Source of the DNA: Rhodothermaeota bacterium MED-G19
GTDB lineage: Bacteria > Bacteroidota > Bacteroidia > Cytophagales > MED-G16
Length of the DNA: 64,000 bases
NCBI GenBank assembly: GCA_002457315.1
Contig: NTKI01000006.1
Coordinates: 1-64,000, forward strand
Reading direction: 5' to 3'
In this document: in pieces, positions 16,898 through 26,658 of the stretch
Layout: each line of letters starts with the position of its first letter
How positions within the stretch are numbered: the first letter of the stretch is position 1
Made by a program: the position numbers and the translations under genes
Notes under the pieces: model-generated
Told to the model about the DNA's origin: nothing
Databases searched by the model: none
The model's input: the letters and a program-made list of their open reading frames with translations, nothing else

Positions 16898-18705
16898 TTA
16901 GATTCATTTCTAAAAAAGTCTCTTATATCATTTGCTCTTTTTTTACCAACACACTTAGATAAAACTTCAATATTCTGACTTATAGTATTTTCAAGTGACC
17001 CAAATTCATTAATTAGTTTTGATCTGGTTTTTTCACCAATACCTTTTATTTCTTCAAGTTTAGACTTAAGAAAAGTTTTACTTCTGAGATGTTTGTGATA
17101 AGTTATAGCAAACCTATGTGCCTCATTTCTTATATTTTGTATAAGCTTCAAGTGTGCTGATTTTTTACTAAGTAACACAGGGATGGAGTCATTAGGAAAA
17201 TATATCTCTTCAAGTTTTTTAGCAATACCTATAATATTCATTTTATTATAAATATTTAATTCTTTGATCACGTCACAGGCTGAACTCAGTTGCCCTTTGC
17301 CGCCATCAACTATTATAAGATCAGGCAGACTTCCTTTCTCTTTTAATATCCTTGAGTATCTTCTGAATATCACTTCTCTCATAGATTCAAAATCATCAGG
17401 TTTGTTGACAGATTTTATTTTAAATTTTCTATAACTTTTTTTGCTAGGGTATCCATCCTTAAACATTACCAATGAAGCAACAGTATTCTTCCCTTGAATA
17501 TTTGATACATCAAAACATTCAATATGAAAAGGAATATTTTTAAGGTTGAGTTTATTTTTAAGATCTACTAAAATTGATATTTTTTTAGTTTTTCTTTCTT
17601 TCTTTTCATTATATAGATTCTTCTTAAAAAACAGCACGTTTCTCAGACTCATATCTATCAATTTCTTCTTGTCTCCTGATCTTGGGATTTGAAAATCGTT
17701 TTTATTTTCTATATGTTTTTTTAAATCAATATTAGAAATAAGTTTATTATTTAAAGTATTATTTTTTGATCTTAGATTAAAGATTATTTGTCTTATCTCA
17801 GATAGATTATTTAGGGTTTTCTTTGTTTTAAAAGTTTTAGAGGAATTGATAATTCCATTATTTATTTTCATAAAATTAATGAAGTAAGATTTTTCATCAT
17901 CAATAATTCCAATAATATCTAGATTATTAATCTTATTATTTACAACAATAGATTTTGATTGATATCTATCAAGAATTTCTAATTTTTCTTTAATACTTTG
18001 AGATTTCTCAAATTCTAGGTTTGATGAGTATTTTGTCATTTTTTTGCTTAGATATTCTTTGACGTTTTTAAAATTTCCATTTAAAATTTCTCGTACATAT
18101 TTTATGTTTTTATTGTATTCATCCTCAGACAATAAATCTTTCTTTTCTTTAGAGTATTCTTGAAAGCCTAGTATCAAGATGTGCCCATTTTTAGAGTGGA
18201 TATTCAACCCAATTCTGTTTTTTGTATTATTTATTTTTTTTTCTGAGAAGTTATAATTGCTCACTCTGACCGGATAAATGTTATTAATAATGTTTAACAA
18301 TGTGTTAATTGTCTTTACACTTGTAAAAGGACCAAAATATTCAGACCCATCCTTTATATGCTTTCTGGTTAAAAAAACTCTAGGAAACCTTTCATTTTTT
18401 ATACATATCCAAGGGTATGTTTTATCATCTCTCAATAAAATATTATACTTTGGTTTGTCTTCTTTTATTAAATTATTCTCTAATAGTAATGCGTCATGTT
18501 CTGATTCTGAGAGTACAAACTCAATTTTTGAAACCTCTTTGACCATTCTTTTAATTTTTTTATTTTCAACATTTTTTCTGAAATAACTATTGACTCTTTT
18601 TTTTAGATTTTTAGATTTCCCCACATAAATTATTCCTGAGTCTTTATTTAAGAATTTGTAAACTCCTGGTGAGGTAGGTAGATCAGTCTTTTTTAAGTTA
18701 ATCAT
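16894..18705 (-). CDS. uvrC: Excinuclease ABC subunit C
   Basis: UvrC makes both incisions beside a DNA lesion during nucleotide excision repair. The 603-residue protein has the N-terminal GIY-YIG nuclease (PGVYKF followed by IYVGKSKNLKKRV, residues about 14-37). A UVR helical hairpin for UvrB binding lies near 205-240 (KYSSNLEFEKSQSIKEKLE). The RNase H-like endonuclease core follows (HIECFDVSNIQGKNTVASLV, DLIIVDGGKGQLSSA), and then a C-terminal helix-hairpin-helix region (LEEIKGIGEKTRSKLINEFGS). Length is normal. It is the last gene of a minus-strand operon after sprE and a penicillin-binding protein, four bases downstream of the latter. Confidence 0.97.
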   Translation of the reverse strand: MINLKKTDLPTSPGVYKFLNKDSGIIYVGKSKNLKKRVNSYFRKNVENKKIKRMVKEVSKIEFVLSESEHDALLLENNLIKEDKPKYNILLRDDKTYPWICIKNERFPRVFLTRKHIKDGSEYFGPFTSVKTINTLLNIINNIYPVRVSNYNFSEKKINNTKNRIGLNIHSKNGHILILGFQEYSKEKKDLLSEDEYNKNIKYVREILNGNFKNVKEYLSKKMTKYSSNLEFEKSQSIKEKLEILDRYQSKSIVVNNKINNLDIIGIIDDEKSYFINFMKINNGIINSSKTFKTKKTLNNLSEIRQIIFNLRSKNNTLNNKLISNIDLKKHIENKNDFQIPRSGDKKKLIDMSLRNVLFFKKNLYNEKKERKTKKISILVDLKNKLNLKNIPFHIECFDVSNIQGKNTVASLVMFKDGYPSKKSYRKFKIKSVNKPDDFESMREVIFRRYSRILKEKGSLPDLIIVDGGKGQLSSACDVIKELNIYNKMNIIGIAKKLEEIYFPNDSIPVLLSKKSAHLKLIQNIRNEAHRFAITYHKHLRSKTFLKSKLEEIKGIGEKTRSKLINEFGSLENTISQNIEVLSKCVGKKRANDIRDFFRNESN

Positions 18706-18709
18706 TCAA

Positions 18710-21001
18710 CTAGAAAATATCAGAAGCGTCAATTTTATCTAAAATAAGATCTAAAGAATCAGATTTTATTTCATTATTGTATACTGAGCAATCAATCTCA
18801 ACATTTATTTTTTTGGTAGGTTTATCAAATCTTCCTTTTTCAATACTAAGTGTATTATCTGCATAAACATTTAGCATATATTGTTGCCATATTGGCATTG
18901 CTGTTCTTGCTCCTTGTCCATATACCCAGTCCCTAAAGTGTATACTTCTATCATCACCACCTACCCATGCACCCGAAACAAGATTATGAGTTACACCTAT
19001 GAACCACCCATCTGACGCGTTTTGAGTTGTACCTGTTTTAGCGCCAACATCATTATTGAAAGTTAACTCTGGGTTTAGTCCTCTTGCGGTACCACCTTCT
19101 TCTTCTTTTGATCCCTTTAGCATGTGAAGCATTAGGTATGCGGTCTCTTCACTAAGTGCCTCTTGTTTTGTAGGTATAAAATCTTGTATTAAGTTTCCAT
19201 ACTTATCTTCAATACGCGATATAAAAAAGGGCTCTGTCCAAATTCCCTGATTAATAAACGTGCTATATGCACCGACAAGATCAAATAGAGACACATCACC
19301 CCCAGCCCCAAGACATACTGCCGGCACAGGGTCTAATTTACTTTGAATTCCCAATTTCTTAGCGTAGTCTACCACAGTCTTTGGAGATAGTTTTTTTGTC
19401 ATAAATGCGGTTATTGAATTAACAGATTTAGCCATGGCTTGTCTTAATGTCATAGTTTCACCTGTCCACTTACCATTATGATTATCTGGCCTCCAGTATG
19501 GTGGGTCTTGCCCTGGTAATTCAAAAACTACTGGCGCATCTACTACTGGGTAACATGGAGAGTAGCCGTTATCTATTGCAGCTGCGTATACTATTGGCTT
19601 AATTGTTGAACCAGGCTGTCTCTTTCCTTGTTTTACATGATCATATTTAAAATACTTATGGTTTATTCCCCCTACCCATGCTTTAATATGTCCGGTTTTT
19701 GGTTCTATTGAAACGAAACCAGCCTGAAGAAATTTTTTATAGTATTTTAAAGAATCCATTATGCTAAAGGTTGTGTCAATCTCACCTTTCCAGCTAAAAA
19801 CTCTCATCTTTTTCTTTTTATTTAATAATTCAAAAGTTTTGATTGTATCGTTATCATTGTTTTTTAGGAGATTTTTAAAATAGCGTGTTCTTTTAATATT
19901 ATTCTTCAAAAAGTCCTTTATTTCAAATCCTTTTTCATCAATCCAAGGATTCCTCCCGTCCCAGTGTTCACTAAAAATATTCTGTAATCTATTCATCTGC
20001 TCGATTACTGCCTTTTCTGCATGTTCTTGCATTTTGCTATCAATGGTAGTATAAATTTTTAATCCGTCAGAAAATAAATCATAGCCATTTTCCTTTGCCC
20101 AGCTAATCAAATAATTTCTGACTACAGTTCTGAAATACGTTGCTTGACCTACATTCTGATTTTGTACTTTATAATTTAAATTTAAATCTGTAAGTATTAG
20201 AGAATCATACTCTGTCTTATCTACAATATTGTACTTATATAGGTTATAAAATATCTCGGATCTTTTATTAGTAGCGTTTTCTGGATTAAAAAAAGGGTTA
20301 TATTTTGTTGGTTTATTTAATAATCCTACAATTATTGATGACTCATTGTAATTAAGCTGAGAGGGTTCTTTATTAAAGTATGTTTTAGCAGCAACTTTTA
20401 TTCCATAGGAATTACTTCCGTACTCTGCTGTATTAAGGTACATTGCCAGAATCTCTTTTTTAGTGTAGAATTCTTCAAGTTTGACTGCAACAATCCACTC
20501 TTTAACTTTTGATATTACTAGACCTAAGAAAGGAACATTACTTAGTTTACCTTTTTTTTCTCTACGAATCTTAAATAAATTTTTAGCTAGCTGTTGTGTG
20601 ATGGTACTTCCACCACCTTCAAGCCCAGTTGACCCAAATGTTGCAATGTTTTTAATAACGCCATAAGTTGCCCTTACAAGTCCTTTCAGGTCAATACCCG
20701 AGTGGTTATAAAACCTTATGTCTTCTGTAACTAAAAGGGTTGTTACCAGCTCATCAGACAATTCGTCAAATTTTACTGGAGATCTATTGTATCTAAAATA
20801 CTTTCCTAGTAATATGTTATCACTTGAATATAATTCTGATGATAGCTCTGACTCAGGTTTTTCTAAATCTTGAAGACTTGGCATCCCACCAAAGAGATTA
20901 AATACATTATAGTTAACGGAAATAATAAATATAGCTATGAATGTTATCCCTGATAATAGGATAACCCATAATTTTTTTATATTTCTTTTTAATTTATTCA
21001 T
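18710..21001 (-). CDS. Class A penicillin-binding protein (PBP1A family)
   Basis: This 763-residue bifunctional peptidoglycan synthase has a short cytoplasmic start and one membrane anchor (about 11-30). The glycosyltransferase domain follows, with the catalytic Glu in VTEDIRFYNHSGID near residue 92, GGSTITQQLAKN near 130 and LAMYLNTAEYG near 195. The transpeptidase domain has the SxxK nucleophile in QPGSTIKP near residue 463, an SVN motif in AKSVNSITAF, and KTGTTQNASDGWF near 655. It polymerises and cross-links peptidoglycan in the periplasm. Its start overlaps the sprE stop by four bases (ATGA) and uvrC follows after four bases, so the three genes form one operon. Confidence 0.95.
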   Translation of the reverse strand: MNKLKRNIKKLWVILLSGITFIAIFIISVNYNVFNLFGGMPSLQDLEKPESELSSELYSSDNILLGKYFRYNRSPVKFDELSDELVTTLLVTEDIRFYNHSGIDLKGLVRATYGVIKNIATFGSTGLEGGGSTITQQLAKNLFKIRREKKGKLSNVPFLGLVISKVKEWIVAVKLEEFYTKKEILAMYLNTAEYGSNSYGIKVAAKTYFNKEPSQLNYNESSIIVGLLNKPTKYNPFFNPENATNKRSEIFYNLYKYNIVDKTEYDSLILTDLNLNYKVQNQNVGQATYFRTVVRNYLISWAKENGYDLFSDGLKIYTTIDSKMQEHAEKAVIEQMNRLQNIFSEHWDGRNPWIDEKGFEIKDFLKNNIKRTRYFKNLLKNNDNDTIKTFELLNKKKKMRVFSWKGEIDTTFSIMDSLKYYKKFLQAGFVSIEPKTGHIKAWVGGINHKYFKYDHVKQGKRQPGSTIKPIVYAAAIDNGYSPCYPVVDAPVVFELPGQDPPYWRPDNHNGKWTGETMTLRQAMAKSVNSITAFMTKKLSPKTVVDYAKKLGIQSKLDPVPAVCLGAGGDVSLFDLVGAYSTFINQGIWTEPFFISRIEDKYGNLIQDFIPTKQEALSEETAYLMLHMLKGSKEEEGGTARGLNPELTFNNDVGAKTGTTQNASDGWFIGVTHNLVSGAWVGGDDRSIHFRDWVYGQGARTAMPIWQQYMLNVYADNTLSIEKGRFDKPTKKINVEIDCSVYNNEIKSDSLDLILDKIDASDIF

Positions 21002-23457
21002 CTATTATAAAATTTTACAAACTCATTAAAATTTTTAGATTTAAAAATTAAGTTCATGTTTTTTTCTCCAACAACAAAATTAGCATTTACTTTTATTTCT
21101 TTAGTATCTAAGTTCAAATTGAATTTTTCTTCGATTTCTTTCAGTGAATTCAGATTGTTATCTGATATAGCGTCAAAGTAAGTTGTATCATTAAGCCTGA
21201 ATGAATAAATAGGAATTTTTTTATCAAGTTCTTTGAGAGTATTTTCAAGTTTTATAGAAAAATTATCTGTCTGGTTTTCTGTTTTTATTATTATGAAAAA
21301 ATATTTATCATCTTTATTATTTTTAAAATGCGGAAGACCACTAAATATAAAATCATCATGCACTGTTTCAGCAGAATTTAATAGAGATGATGCAAAGTCA
21401 ATAGTTGACCTGTCCTTTGCTGAATTTAAATATTTTTTCAACTCAAATTGTAACGAAAAATTTCCGCCTTTTTTACCTAAAGCAATAGATTTAAGTAAAT
21501 TGATATTTTCAAAAAACGGATTTTTAGAATAAATCTTTTGTAGTGAATCAACCTTATTTATTACGTGATTGTTTTCTTCATTTTTTAATTTATCATATAG
21601 TACGCCATAGAGATTTCTTAATAAATTATATTCTCTAAATTCATCAACTTCAAAATCTGGATTTACTATTAATTTATAAAAAATTGTTTCTTTAAAATTA
21701 TTAAGAATAATGTTTTTATATTTTTCATTTTCTTCATCAATTAAATATAGTTGATAGATGACCTCGGCATAATACTCAGAGTTGCTAAACCTTTCAATGA
21801 ATATTTTAAAGGTATTTATCCCTTTTAATTTTTCATCTAATTTTTGTACATATATTTTACCTATAGCAACGAATGCTTTCTCGGTTTCTTTATTTAATTT
21901 ATTTTTATCTTCATCACTAAATGGTAGACTTGACATTAAATCTTCTGCGTTCATTTCATTTTCTTTTTCTACACTTTCTTCATCAGAACTATCTTGAACC
22001 ACCTCTTCAATATTATCATTTATAGATGTGAAACTTATTTTAGAGCTGATTCTCCAATTATCTGCTAATTCTCTATTTCCCCATTTTCTTTGGAATTCAT
22101 TTCTCCCAGAACTAACCATTGAAGGATTGTTAAAATACCAACTTCCTTTATTATTATTATCAATAATTGTTGGCTCACTTAAAAGGAAGTTTTGACTTTC
22201 CTTTTTAACTCTCTTTTCTCTTTGTTTCTTTTCATTATTTTCTATGTTTACTTCAATTATTTTCAAGAGTTCGTCTTCCGGGATGGATGTTAAATGAATT
22301 AGACTATCATTTCTTTCTATTATGTCAAGATTATTAACAAGATCTGTTAATACATCACTCTTTTCTTTGAGTAAGCTATAGTCTTTATTTTCTCTATTTA
22401 TGTTAGCTAGAGCACTATCATAATACAGTTTTGATAATTTATACTCTATCAAATTATCATAATAAATATCAGCTATATTTTTAAAGGAATTATATAAAAG
22501 CTCTCGTTTAGATTTATTCTCTGCAACAGATAACTTGAAGTTATTTATTGCATTATTATACTTTTCTCTTTTTATATTAAATAATCCTATTTCATAGTAT
22601 ATTCTATCAAGCTTATCAATGTTTTTTTTATCTTTTAAAAGCTTTCCAAAATATTTGTTTACATCTTCGGAAGAGGAGTTAAAAAGAGATTTAGAATAAA
22701 ATATTTTAGCATTAAATTCCATATCAAATGTTGGGTTGTTTTTAAGACATTTTTGGAAATATAATGCAGCAATATCATATTCATTTTGTATCAAGTATAT
22801 TTGACCTATAGCGAAGAAAACTTTATTTATCAGCCTTCTGTTTTTAACTATCTTTTCTAACTCAAATAGAGTATTAAGAGTTTCCGTTAGGTTATTAGTC
22901 TTTTTGTGTAAGTAATGAGTGTTTAAGTAGTATTCAATTGCTAAATCTTTTTCTATTGATAGTTTTTTTAAAAACTCATTTACCTCTAACGCTGCTGAAT
23001 AATCTTTTTTTTCTGTATAAGCCCTCATCAGATATATTAATGACATTTGTTGGGCAGTAGCATTGTTGGTTTTAGAGTTGACATATTTCAGTGTTGTTAT
23101 AGCCTGCCCAATATCCATAGCAAGAAGTCTACTTTTACCAATTAGAGCATAACTTGGGTATACATATTTTGAATCTGGATGCCTTTGAATTAAAATCGAA
23201 AGTTTTTGAATGCTATTATCTTTTTTTTCTTTTAACCCAGATACTCTATTTGTATCAATCTCGTATGTGAGATTAATTAGGCTATCATAATTATATTCTG
23301 CTGTTTCAATTAGTTCTTTCTCTATTTCACTTATGACTTCATTAGCAATAAAATACGCATTATATCTTGCTGTTGTATCATCATATAATGTATTAATAAC
23401 TGAATTACATGAGTATAATAGTATGATAATAAAAAAATATGAAGGTTTAATTTGCAT
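20998..23457 (-). CDS. sprE: SprE/PorW-like type IX secretion TPR lipoprotein
   Basis: This 819-residue protein has a lipoprotein signal ending LLYSC (Cys17), followed by the segment DDTTARYNAYFIANEVISE, which resembles the N-terminus of SprE/PorW. About ten tetratricopeptide-like helical pairs follow between residues 60 and 400 (for example AIGQIYLIQNEYDIAALYFQ and YEIGLFNIKREKYNNAINNF). There is then a linker and a C-terminal domain rich in Lys and Asn. SprE/PorW links the periplasmic ring to the outer-membrane translocon in type IX secretion. The family diverges rapidly, so an unrelated TPR lipoprotein is possible. It heads the sprE-PBP-uvrC operon. Confidence 0.72.
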   Translation of the reverse strand: MQIKPSYFFIIILLYSCNSVINTLYDDTTARYNAYFIANEVISEIEKELIETAEYNYDSLINLTYEIDTNRVSGLKEKKDNSIQKLSILIQRHPDSKYVYPSYALIGKSRLLAMDIGQAITTLKYVNSKTNNATAQQMSLIYLMRAYTEKKDYSAALEVNEFLKKLSIEKDLAIEYYLNTHYLHKKTNNLTETLNTLFELEKIVKNRRLINKVFFAIGQIYLIQNEYDIAALYFQKCLKNNPTFDMEFNAKIFYSKSLFNSSSEDVNKYFGKLLKDKKNIDKLDRIYYEIGLFNIKREKYNNAINNFKLSVAENKSKRELLYNSFKNIADIYYDNLIEYKLSKLYYDSALANINRENKDYSLLKEKSDVLTDLVNNLDIIERNDSLIHLTSIPEDELLKIIEVNIENNEKKQREKRVKKESQNFLLSEPTIIDNNNKGSWYFNNPSMVSSGRNEFQRKWGNRELADNWRISSKISFTSINDNIEEVVQDSSDEESVEKENEMNAEDLMSSLPFSDEDKNKLNKETEKAFVAIGKIYVQKLDEKLKGINTFKIFIERFSNSEYYAEVIYQLYLIDEENEKYKNIILNNFKETIFYKLIVNPDFEVDEFREYNLLRNLYGVLYDKLKNEENNHVINKVDSLQKIYSKNPFFENINLLKSIALGKKGGNFSLQFELKKYLNSAKDRSTIDFASSLLNSAETVHDDFIFSGLPHFKNNKDDKYFFIIIKTENQTDNFSIKLENTLKELDKKIPIYSFRLNDTTYFDAISDNNLNSLKEIEEKFNLNLDTKEIKVNANFVVGEKNMNLIFKSKNFNEFVKFYNR

Positions 23458-23539
23458 TGATTTTATTTATACATTAGGTAAAACGTACCTATTAAATATT
23501 TATTTTTACATTTTACTTTAAAGAATAACCAATTTTACA

Positions 23540-24385
23540 TTGAGAAACAAAGTTATTAAATGGTTCAGAAATAGACTCCAAATAATCTTTAGAAATAAAA
23601 GAGATTTTAAGGAACTTTCATTTTATGAATTTTCTAATTTCAGTTTGGTCATTTACTCTACAATACTACTTTTAATAATTTTTTCTATTTCTTTCTTTTT
23701 ATCAACGACAATTTTGAGTAAGTGGTTCGATCCGAGGTATGCTGAAAAGAAAGCAAATGAAGAGTTAATAAAACTCTCCAGTTCTATAGACTCATTAATA
23801 ATTGAATCAGAAATTAAAGATCAATATATTGAAAATATAATGATTGTTTTATCTGGAGGGGAAAATGAATTTATTGAAAAGAAATCAGAAGATAATAGTG
23901 ATGAATTAAAAACATTGACTAATGATTATTCAGCAATTGACTCTTTTTTTAGAGAAGAATATGAAAATAATTTCTCTTACTCTGAAATAATAAGATCAAT
24001 TGATTCGGAACAAAACATCCTTTTGATTTCGCCTGTTTCATCTGGTATTGTTTCTTCAAATTATGACCCAATAAATGGACATTTTGGTATTGATTATGTC
24101 TGTAAAAAAGAAGAGCCAATAAAAGCAGCTTTTGACGGCACAGTCTTACTTGCTTCATGGACTAAAGACAGCGGATATGTTATAAGTATAATTCACCCAA
24201 ATAATTTGATATCAGTTTATAAACATAACTCCAAAGTTTTTGTTGAACCAGGACAAATTGTTAAAACAGGAGAGGTAATATCTATTATTGGTGATACCGG
24301 AGAATTATCATCAGGGCCACATCTTCATTTTGAGCTATGGTTAAATGGTAAATCTATAAATCCTTCGGAATTTATTTCATTATAA
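23540..24385 (+). CDS. M23 family (LytM) membrane-anchored peptidase
   Basis: This 281-residue protein has a basic cytoplasmic start, one transmembrane helix (about 34-56), a coiled-coil-like linker and a C-terminal LytM/M23 domain (about 165-281). The zinc ligands are present: His and Asp in NGHFGIDYV and the HxH in GPHLHFELW. It is therefore probably an active endopeptidase cutting peptidoglycan cross-bridges. The start is TTG at 23540, because no ATG occurs in frame before the helix. Bactofilin follows about 30 bases later, a pairing known from cell-shape systems in other bacteria. Confidence 0.9.
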   Translation: MRNKVIKWFRNRLQIIFRNKRDFKELSFYEFSNFSLVIYSTILLLIIFSISFFLSTTILSKWFDPRYAEKKANEELIKLSSSIDSLIIESEIKDQYIENIMIVLSGGENEFIEKKSEDNSDELKTLTNDYSAIDSFFREEYENNFSYSEIIRSIDSEQNILLISPVSSGIVSSNYDPINGHFGIDYVCKKEEPIKAAFDGTVLLASWTKDSGYVISIIHPNNLISVYKHNSKVFVEPGQIVKTGEVISIIGDTGELSSGPHLHFELWLNGKSINPSEFISL

Positions 24386-24386
24386 T

Positions 24387-24394
24387 TAAGTTTG
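24387..24394 (+). promoter_or_regulatory. Candidate -7 box ahead of bactofilin and the atp operon
   Basis: TAAGTTTG fits TAnnTTTG, starts two bases after the M23 stop codon and lies 21 bases before the bactofilin GTG. It could let the bactofilin-atp genes be transcribed separately from the peptidase. The -33 element is not evident. Confidence 0.4.
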
Positions 24395-24415
24395 TAGAAA
24401 TTTAAATGTATAGTT

Positions 24416-24778
24416 GTGGAAAATAATAACGGTTCAAATAATATTATAGGTGAAGGAAGTGTTCTGAAGGGCAATCTTAACACATCTGGAAATGTTAGAC
24501 TAGAAGGCAAAGTGGTTGGTGATTTATCTTCAACATCAAAAGTAGCTTGTGGAGAAACATCGGTAGTTGATGGGAATGTTATTGCAGATAATGCTGAGAT
24601 AGCAGGAAAGGTTACTGGAAAAGTTACTGTAACAGAACTACTTATTCTTAAGTCTACAGCCTCTATTCATGGTGATATTTCCACAAATAATCTAATAATA
24701 GAATCAGGTGCGAATTTTAACGGAGCATGTTCTATGGGTAAAGAGGAGATTGAAGCAGATGATTCTGATAATGAATAA
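24416..24778 (+). CDS. Bactofilin
   Basis: This 120-residue protein consists of a short Asn/Gly-rich start followed by the repeated short strands of the bactofilin (DUF583) right-handed beta-helix (GNLNTSGNVRLEGKVVGDL, GNVIADNAEIAGKVTGKV, GDISTNNLIIESGANFNG) and an acidic tail. Bactofilins polymerise without nucleotides into filaments at the inner membrane and often position peptidoglycan hydrolases. The start is GTG at 24416; no ATG is available in frame at that end. The upstream neighbour is an M23 peptidase, and the stop overlaps the atpZ start, a gene order widely seen before the ATP synthase genes in Bacteroidota. Confidence 0.93.
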   Translation: MENNNGSNNIIGEGSVLKGNLNTSGNVRLEGKVVGDLSSTSKVACGETSVVDGNVIADNAEIAGKVTGKVTVTELLILKSTASIHGDISTNNLIIESGANFNGACSMGKEEIEADDSDNE

Positions 24779-24962
24779 AAAATACTATTTCAAATATCTT
24801 AACTTAAGTTTCCAGTTTTTATTTATCATTTTATTTTTTGTTGTGTTAGGCTATCTTGCTGATAAGTTTTTTTTTAAAAAAATTGGAATTTTAACTTTCG
24901 TTCTTCCAATTGTCGGCTTTATGATTTCACTCTTTTGGATATATAAAAATGAAAGTAAGTGA
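24771..24962 (+). CDS. atpZ: AtpZ/AtpI family ATP synthase-associated protein
   Basis: This is a 63-residue membrane protein starting at the ATG at 24771, which overlaps the bactofilin stop. The frame extends upstream to 24708, but that part lies inside bactofilin and is implausible. Two transmembrane helices (about 13-31 and 38-55) flank a LADKFFFKK loop, the usual arrangement of AtpZ/AtpI proteins. These assist assembly of the F-type ATP synthase rotor ring or ion uptake. The position just ahead of the atp genes supports the call more than the sequence, which is short and divergent. Confidence 0.75.
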   Translation: MNKKYYFKYLNLSFQFLFIILFFVVLGYLADKFFFKKIGILTFVLPIVGFMISLFWIYKNESK

Positions 24963-25318
24963 TTTTTTTATTTAGAACTCATATTGTTTTTTATTTTTTT
25001 GTCTTTACTCTTGCCTCTGTATTATTTTTATTACACTTAGAATTTATACATAGTTATATATTTTATATTGTCGGGTTCAATATTTTAGTGGATGTTATAT
25101 TTAAATTTTTAAATAATTTAAACGCTAAAGATAGTGCCATAATCAGAATGATTATTTCTACAATTTTTAGATTCTTTTTTTCCCTAATTTTCATATTATT
25201 TTTCCATTATTTTAGCGGAGAAAGCACGTTGATTTTCATATTAAATTTTTTGTCTGTGTATTTATTATTTATAATATTTGAAATAACAATTCTATTAATT
25301 AATTTGCAACGTGAATAG
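24959..25318 (+). CDS. Small four-helix membrane protein in the atp operon
   Basis: This 119-residue protein is nearly all hydrophobic, with four probable transmembrane helices (about 8-25, 29-47, 64-85 and 90-112). It starts at a GTG that overlaps the atpZ stop (GTGA) and ends inside the start region of atpB. I do not recognise a family beyond noting that a small poorly conserved membrane protein is usual at this place in Bacteroidota atp operons. It is the size of AtpI and may play its role in assembling the c-ring; that is inference from position only. Confidence 0.65.
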   Translation: MIFLFRTHIVFYFFVFTLASVLFLLHLEFIHSYIFYIVGFNILVDVIFKFLNNLNAKDSAIIRMIISTIFRFFFSLIFILFFHYFSGESTLIFILNFLSVYLLFIIFEITILLINLQRE

Positions 25319-25325
25319 CAAAATA

Positions 25326-26339
25326 ATGAATCACAAAAATTTTTTATATATATATATAGTTCTCTTTATTTCATTCTTTTCCTTCAATTCTTATACTGCA
25401 TATTCTGCTGATGCTAATGATAATAATAAATTAGATATTGGTGGGATGATTATGCATCATATCCTTGATGATTATCAATATGAAATTACACATGGCGTTG
25501 TGATTCCTCTGCCTATAATATTATATGTTGAAAATGAGGGGTTGACTGTATTTTCTTCATCTAATTTGTTCGATGAAAACCATAAACCACTAAAAGAAGG
25601 ATATAACGGAGTTTATTATGATCACGGCAAGATATACCCACTAGATGAATCTACTTCTTATATTGATCTATCTATAACAAAAAACGTTTTTTTTCTATTT
25701 ATAACCGCCGCACTTATGCTAGTGATTTTCCTTCTAGTTGCATCTAAATATAAAAATAAGATGGAGACTCCTAAGGGGATACAATCTCTTTTTGAACCAC
25801 TAATTATTTTCATTAAAGATGACATAGTCAAACCTAATATAGGACCAAAATATGAAAGATACCTTCCTTATATGCTCACTTTATTTTTCTTTATATTTTT
25901 TGGAAATGTTTTAGGCCTTCTCCCTGCTGGAGCTAATTTAACAGGAAATATTGCCATAACTATGGTATTAGCTTTAATCACATTTTTTATGACAAATCTT
26001 TCTGGAAATATGAATTATTGGAAACATATTTTTTGGACTCCAAATGTGCCTAATATAATGAGAATAATTATTTTGCCAATTGAGATAATTGGTGTTTTTA
26101 CTAAACCATTCTCTCTGATGTTAAGACTCTTTGTAGCTATCACGGCTGGACATATTGTATTACTGAGTTTTATTGGGATGACTTTTATTTTTGGTAGTTA
26201 CACAGTTGGAGTGATGAGTTCCTTATTTGCGGTTGCACTTAATATAATTGAGTTACTTGTTGCAGGTATACAAGCTTATGTATTTACAATGTTTTCTTGT
26301 GTATATATAGGTTTAGCAGTTGAAGAGGAACACCATTAA
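25326..26339 (+). CDS. atpB: F-type ATP synthase subunit a
   Basis: Subunit a forms the stator half-channels through which ions reach the c-ring. From the ATG at 25326 the protein has 337 residues; a GTG at 25311 would add five. As is usual in Bacteroidota it carries a signal peptide (ending about AYSA) and an extra periplasmic domain of roughly 90 residues (MIMHHILDDYQYE to SYIDLSITKN) before the five-helix channel. The essential arginine is in the SLMLRLFVAITAGH motif, and the last helix contains LNIIELLVAGIQAYVF. It is part of the gene run atpZ-orf-atpB-atpE-atpF-atpH-atpA-atpG. Confidence 0.95.
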   Translation: MNHKNFLYIYIVLFISFFSFNSYTAYSADANDNNKLDIGGMIMHHILDDYQYEITHGVVIPLPIILYVENEGLTVFSSSNLFDENHKPLKEGYNGVYYDHGKIYPLDESTSYIDLSITKNVFFLFITAALMLVIFLLVASKYKNKMETPKGIQSLFEPLIIFIKDDIVKPNIGPKYERYLPYMLTLFFFIFFGNVLGLLPAGANLTGNIAITMVLALITFFMTNLSGNMNYWKHIFWTPNVPNIMRIIILPIEIIGVFTKPFSLMLRLFVAITAGHIVLLSFIGMTFIFGSYTVGVMSSLFAVALNIIELLVAGIQAYVFTMFSCVYIGLAVEEEHH

Positions 26340-26363
26340 AAATATTTTTATGTTAAATTTTAA

Positions 26364-26639
<276 letters not shown>

Positions 26640-26658
26640 TTTTTAAAAAAAATTAATT

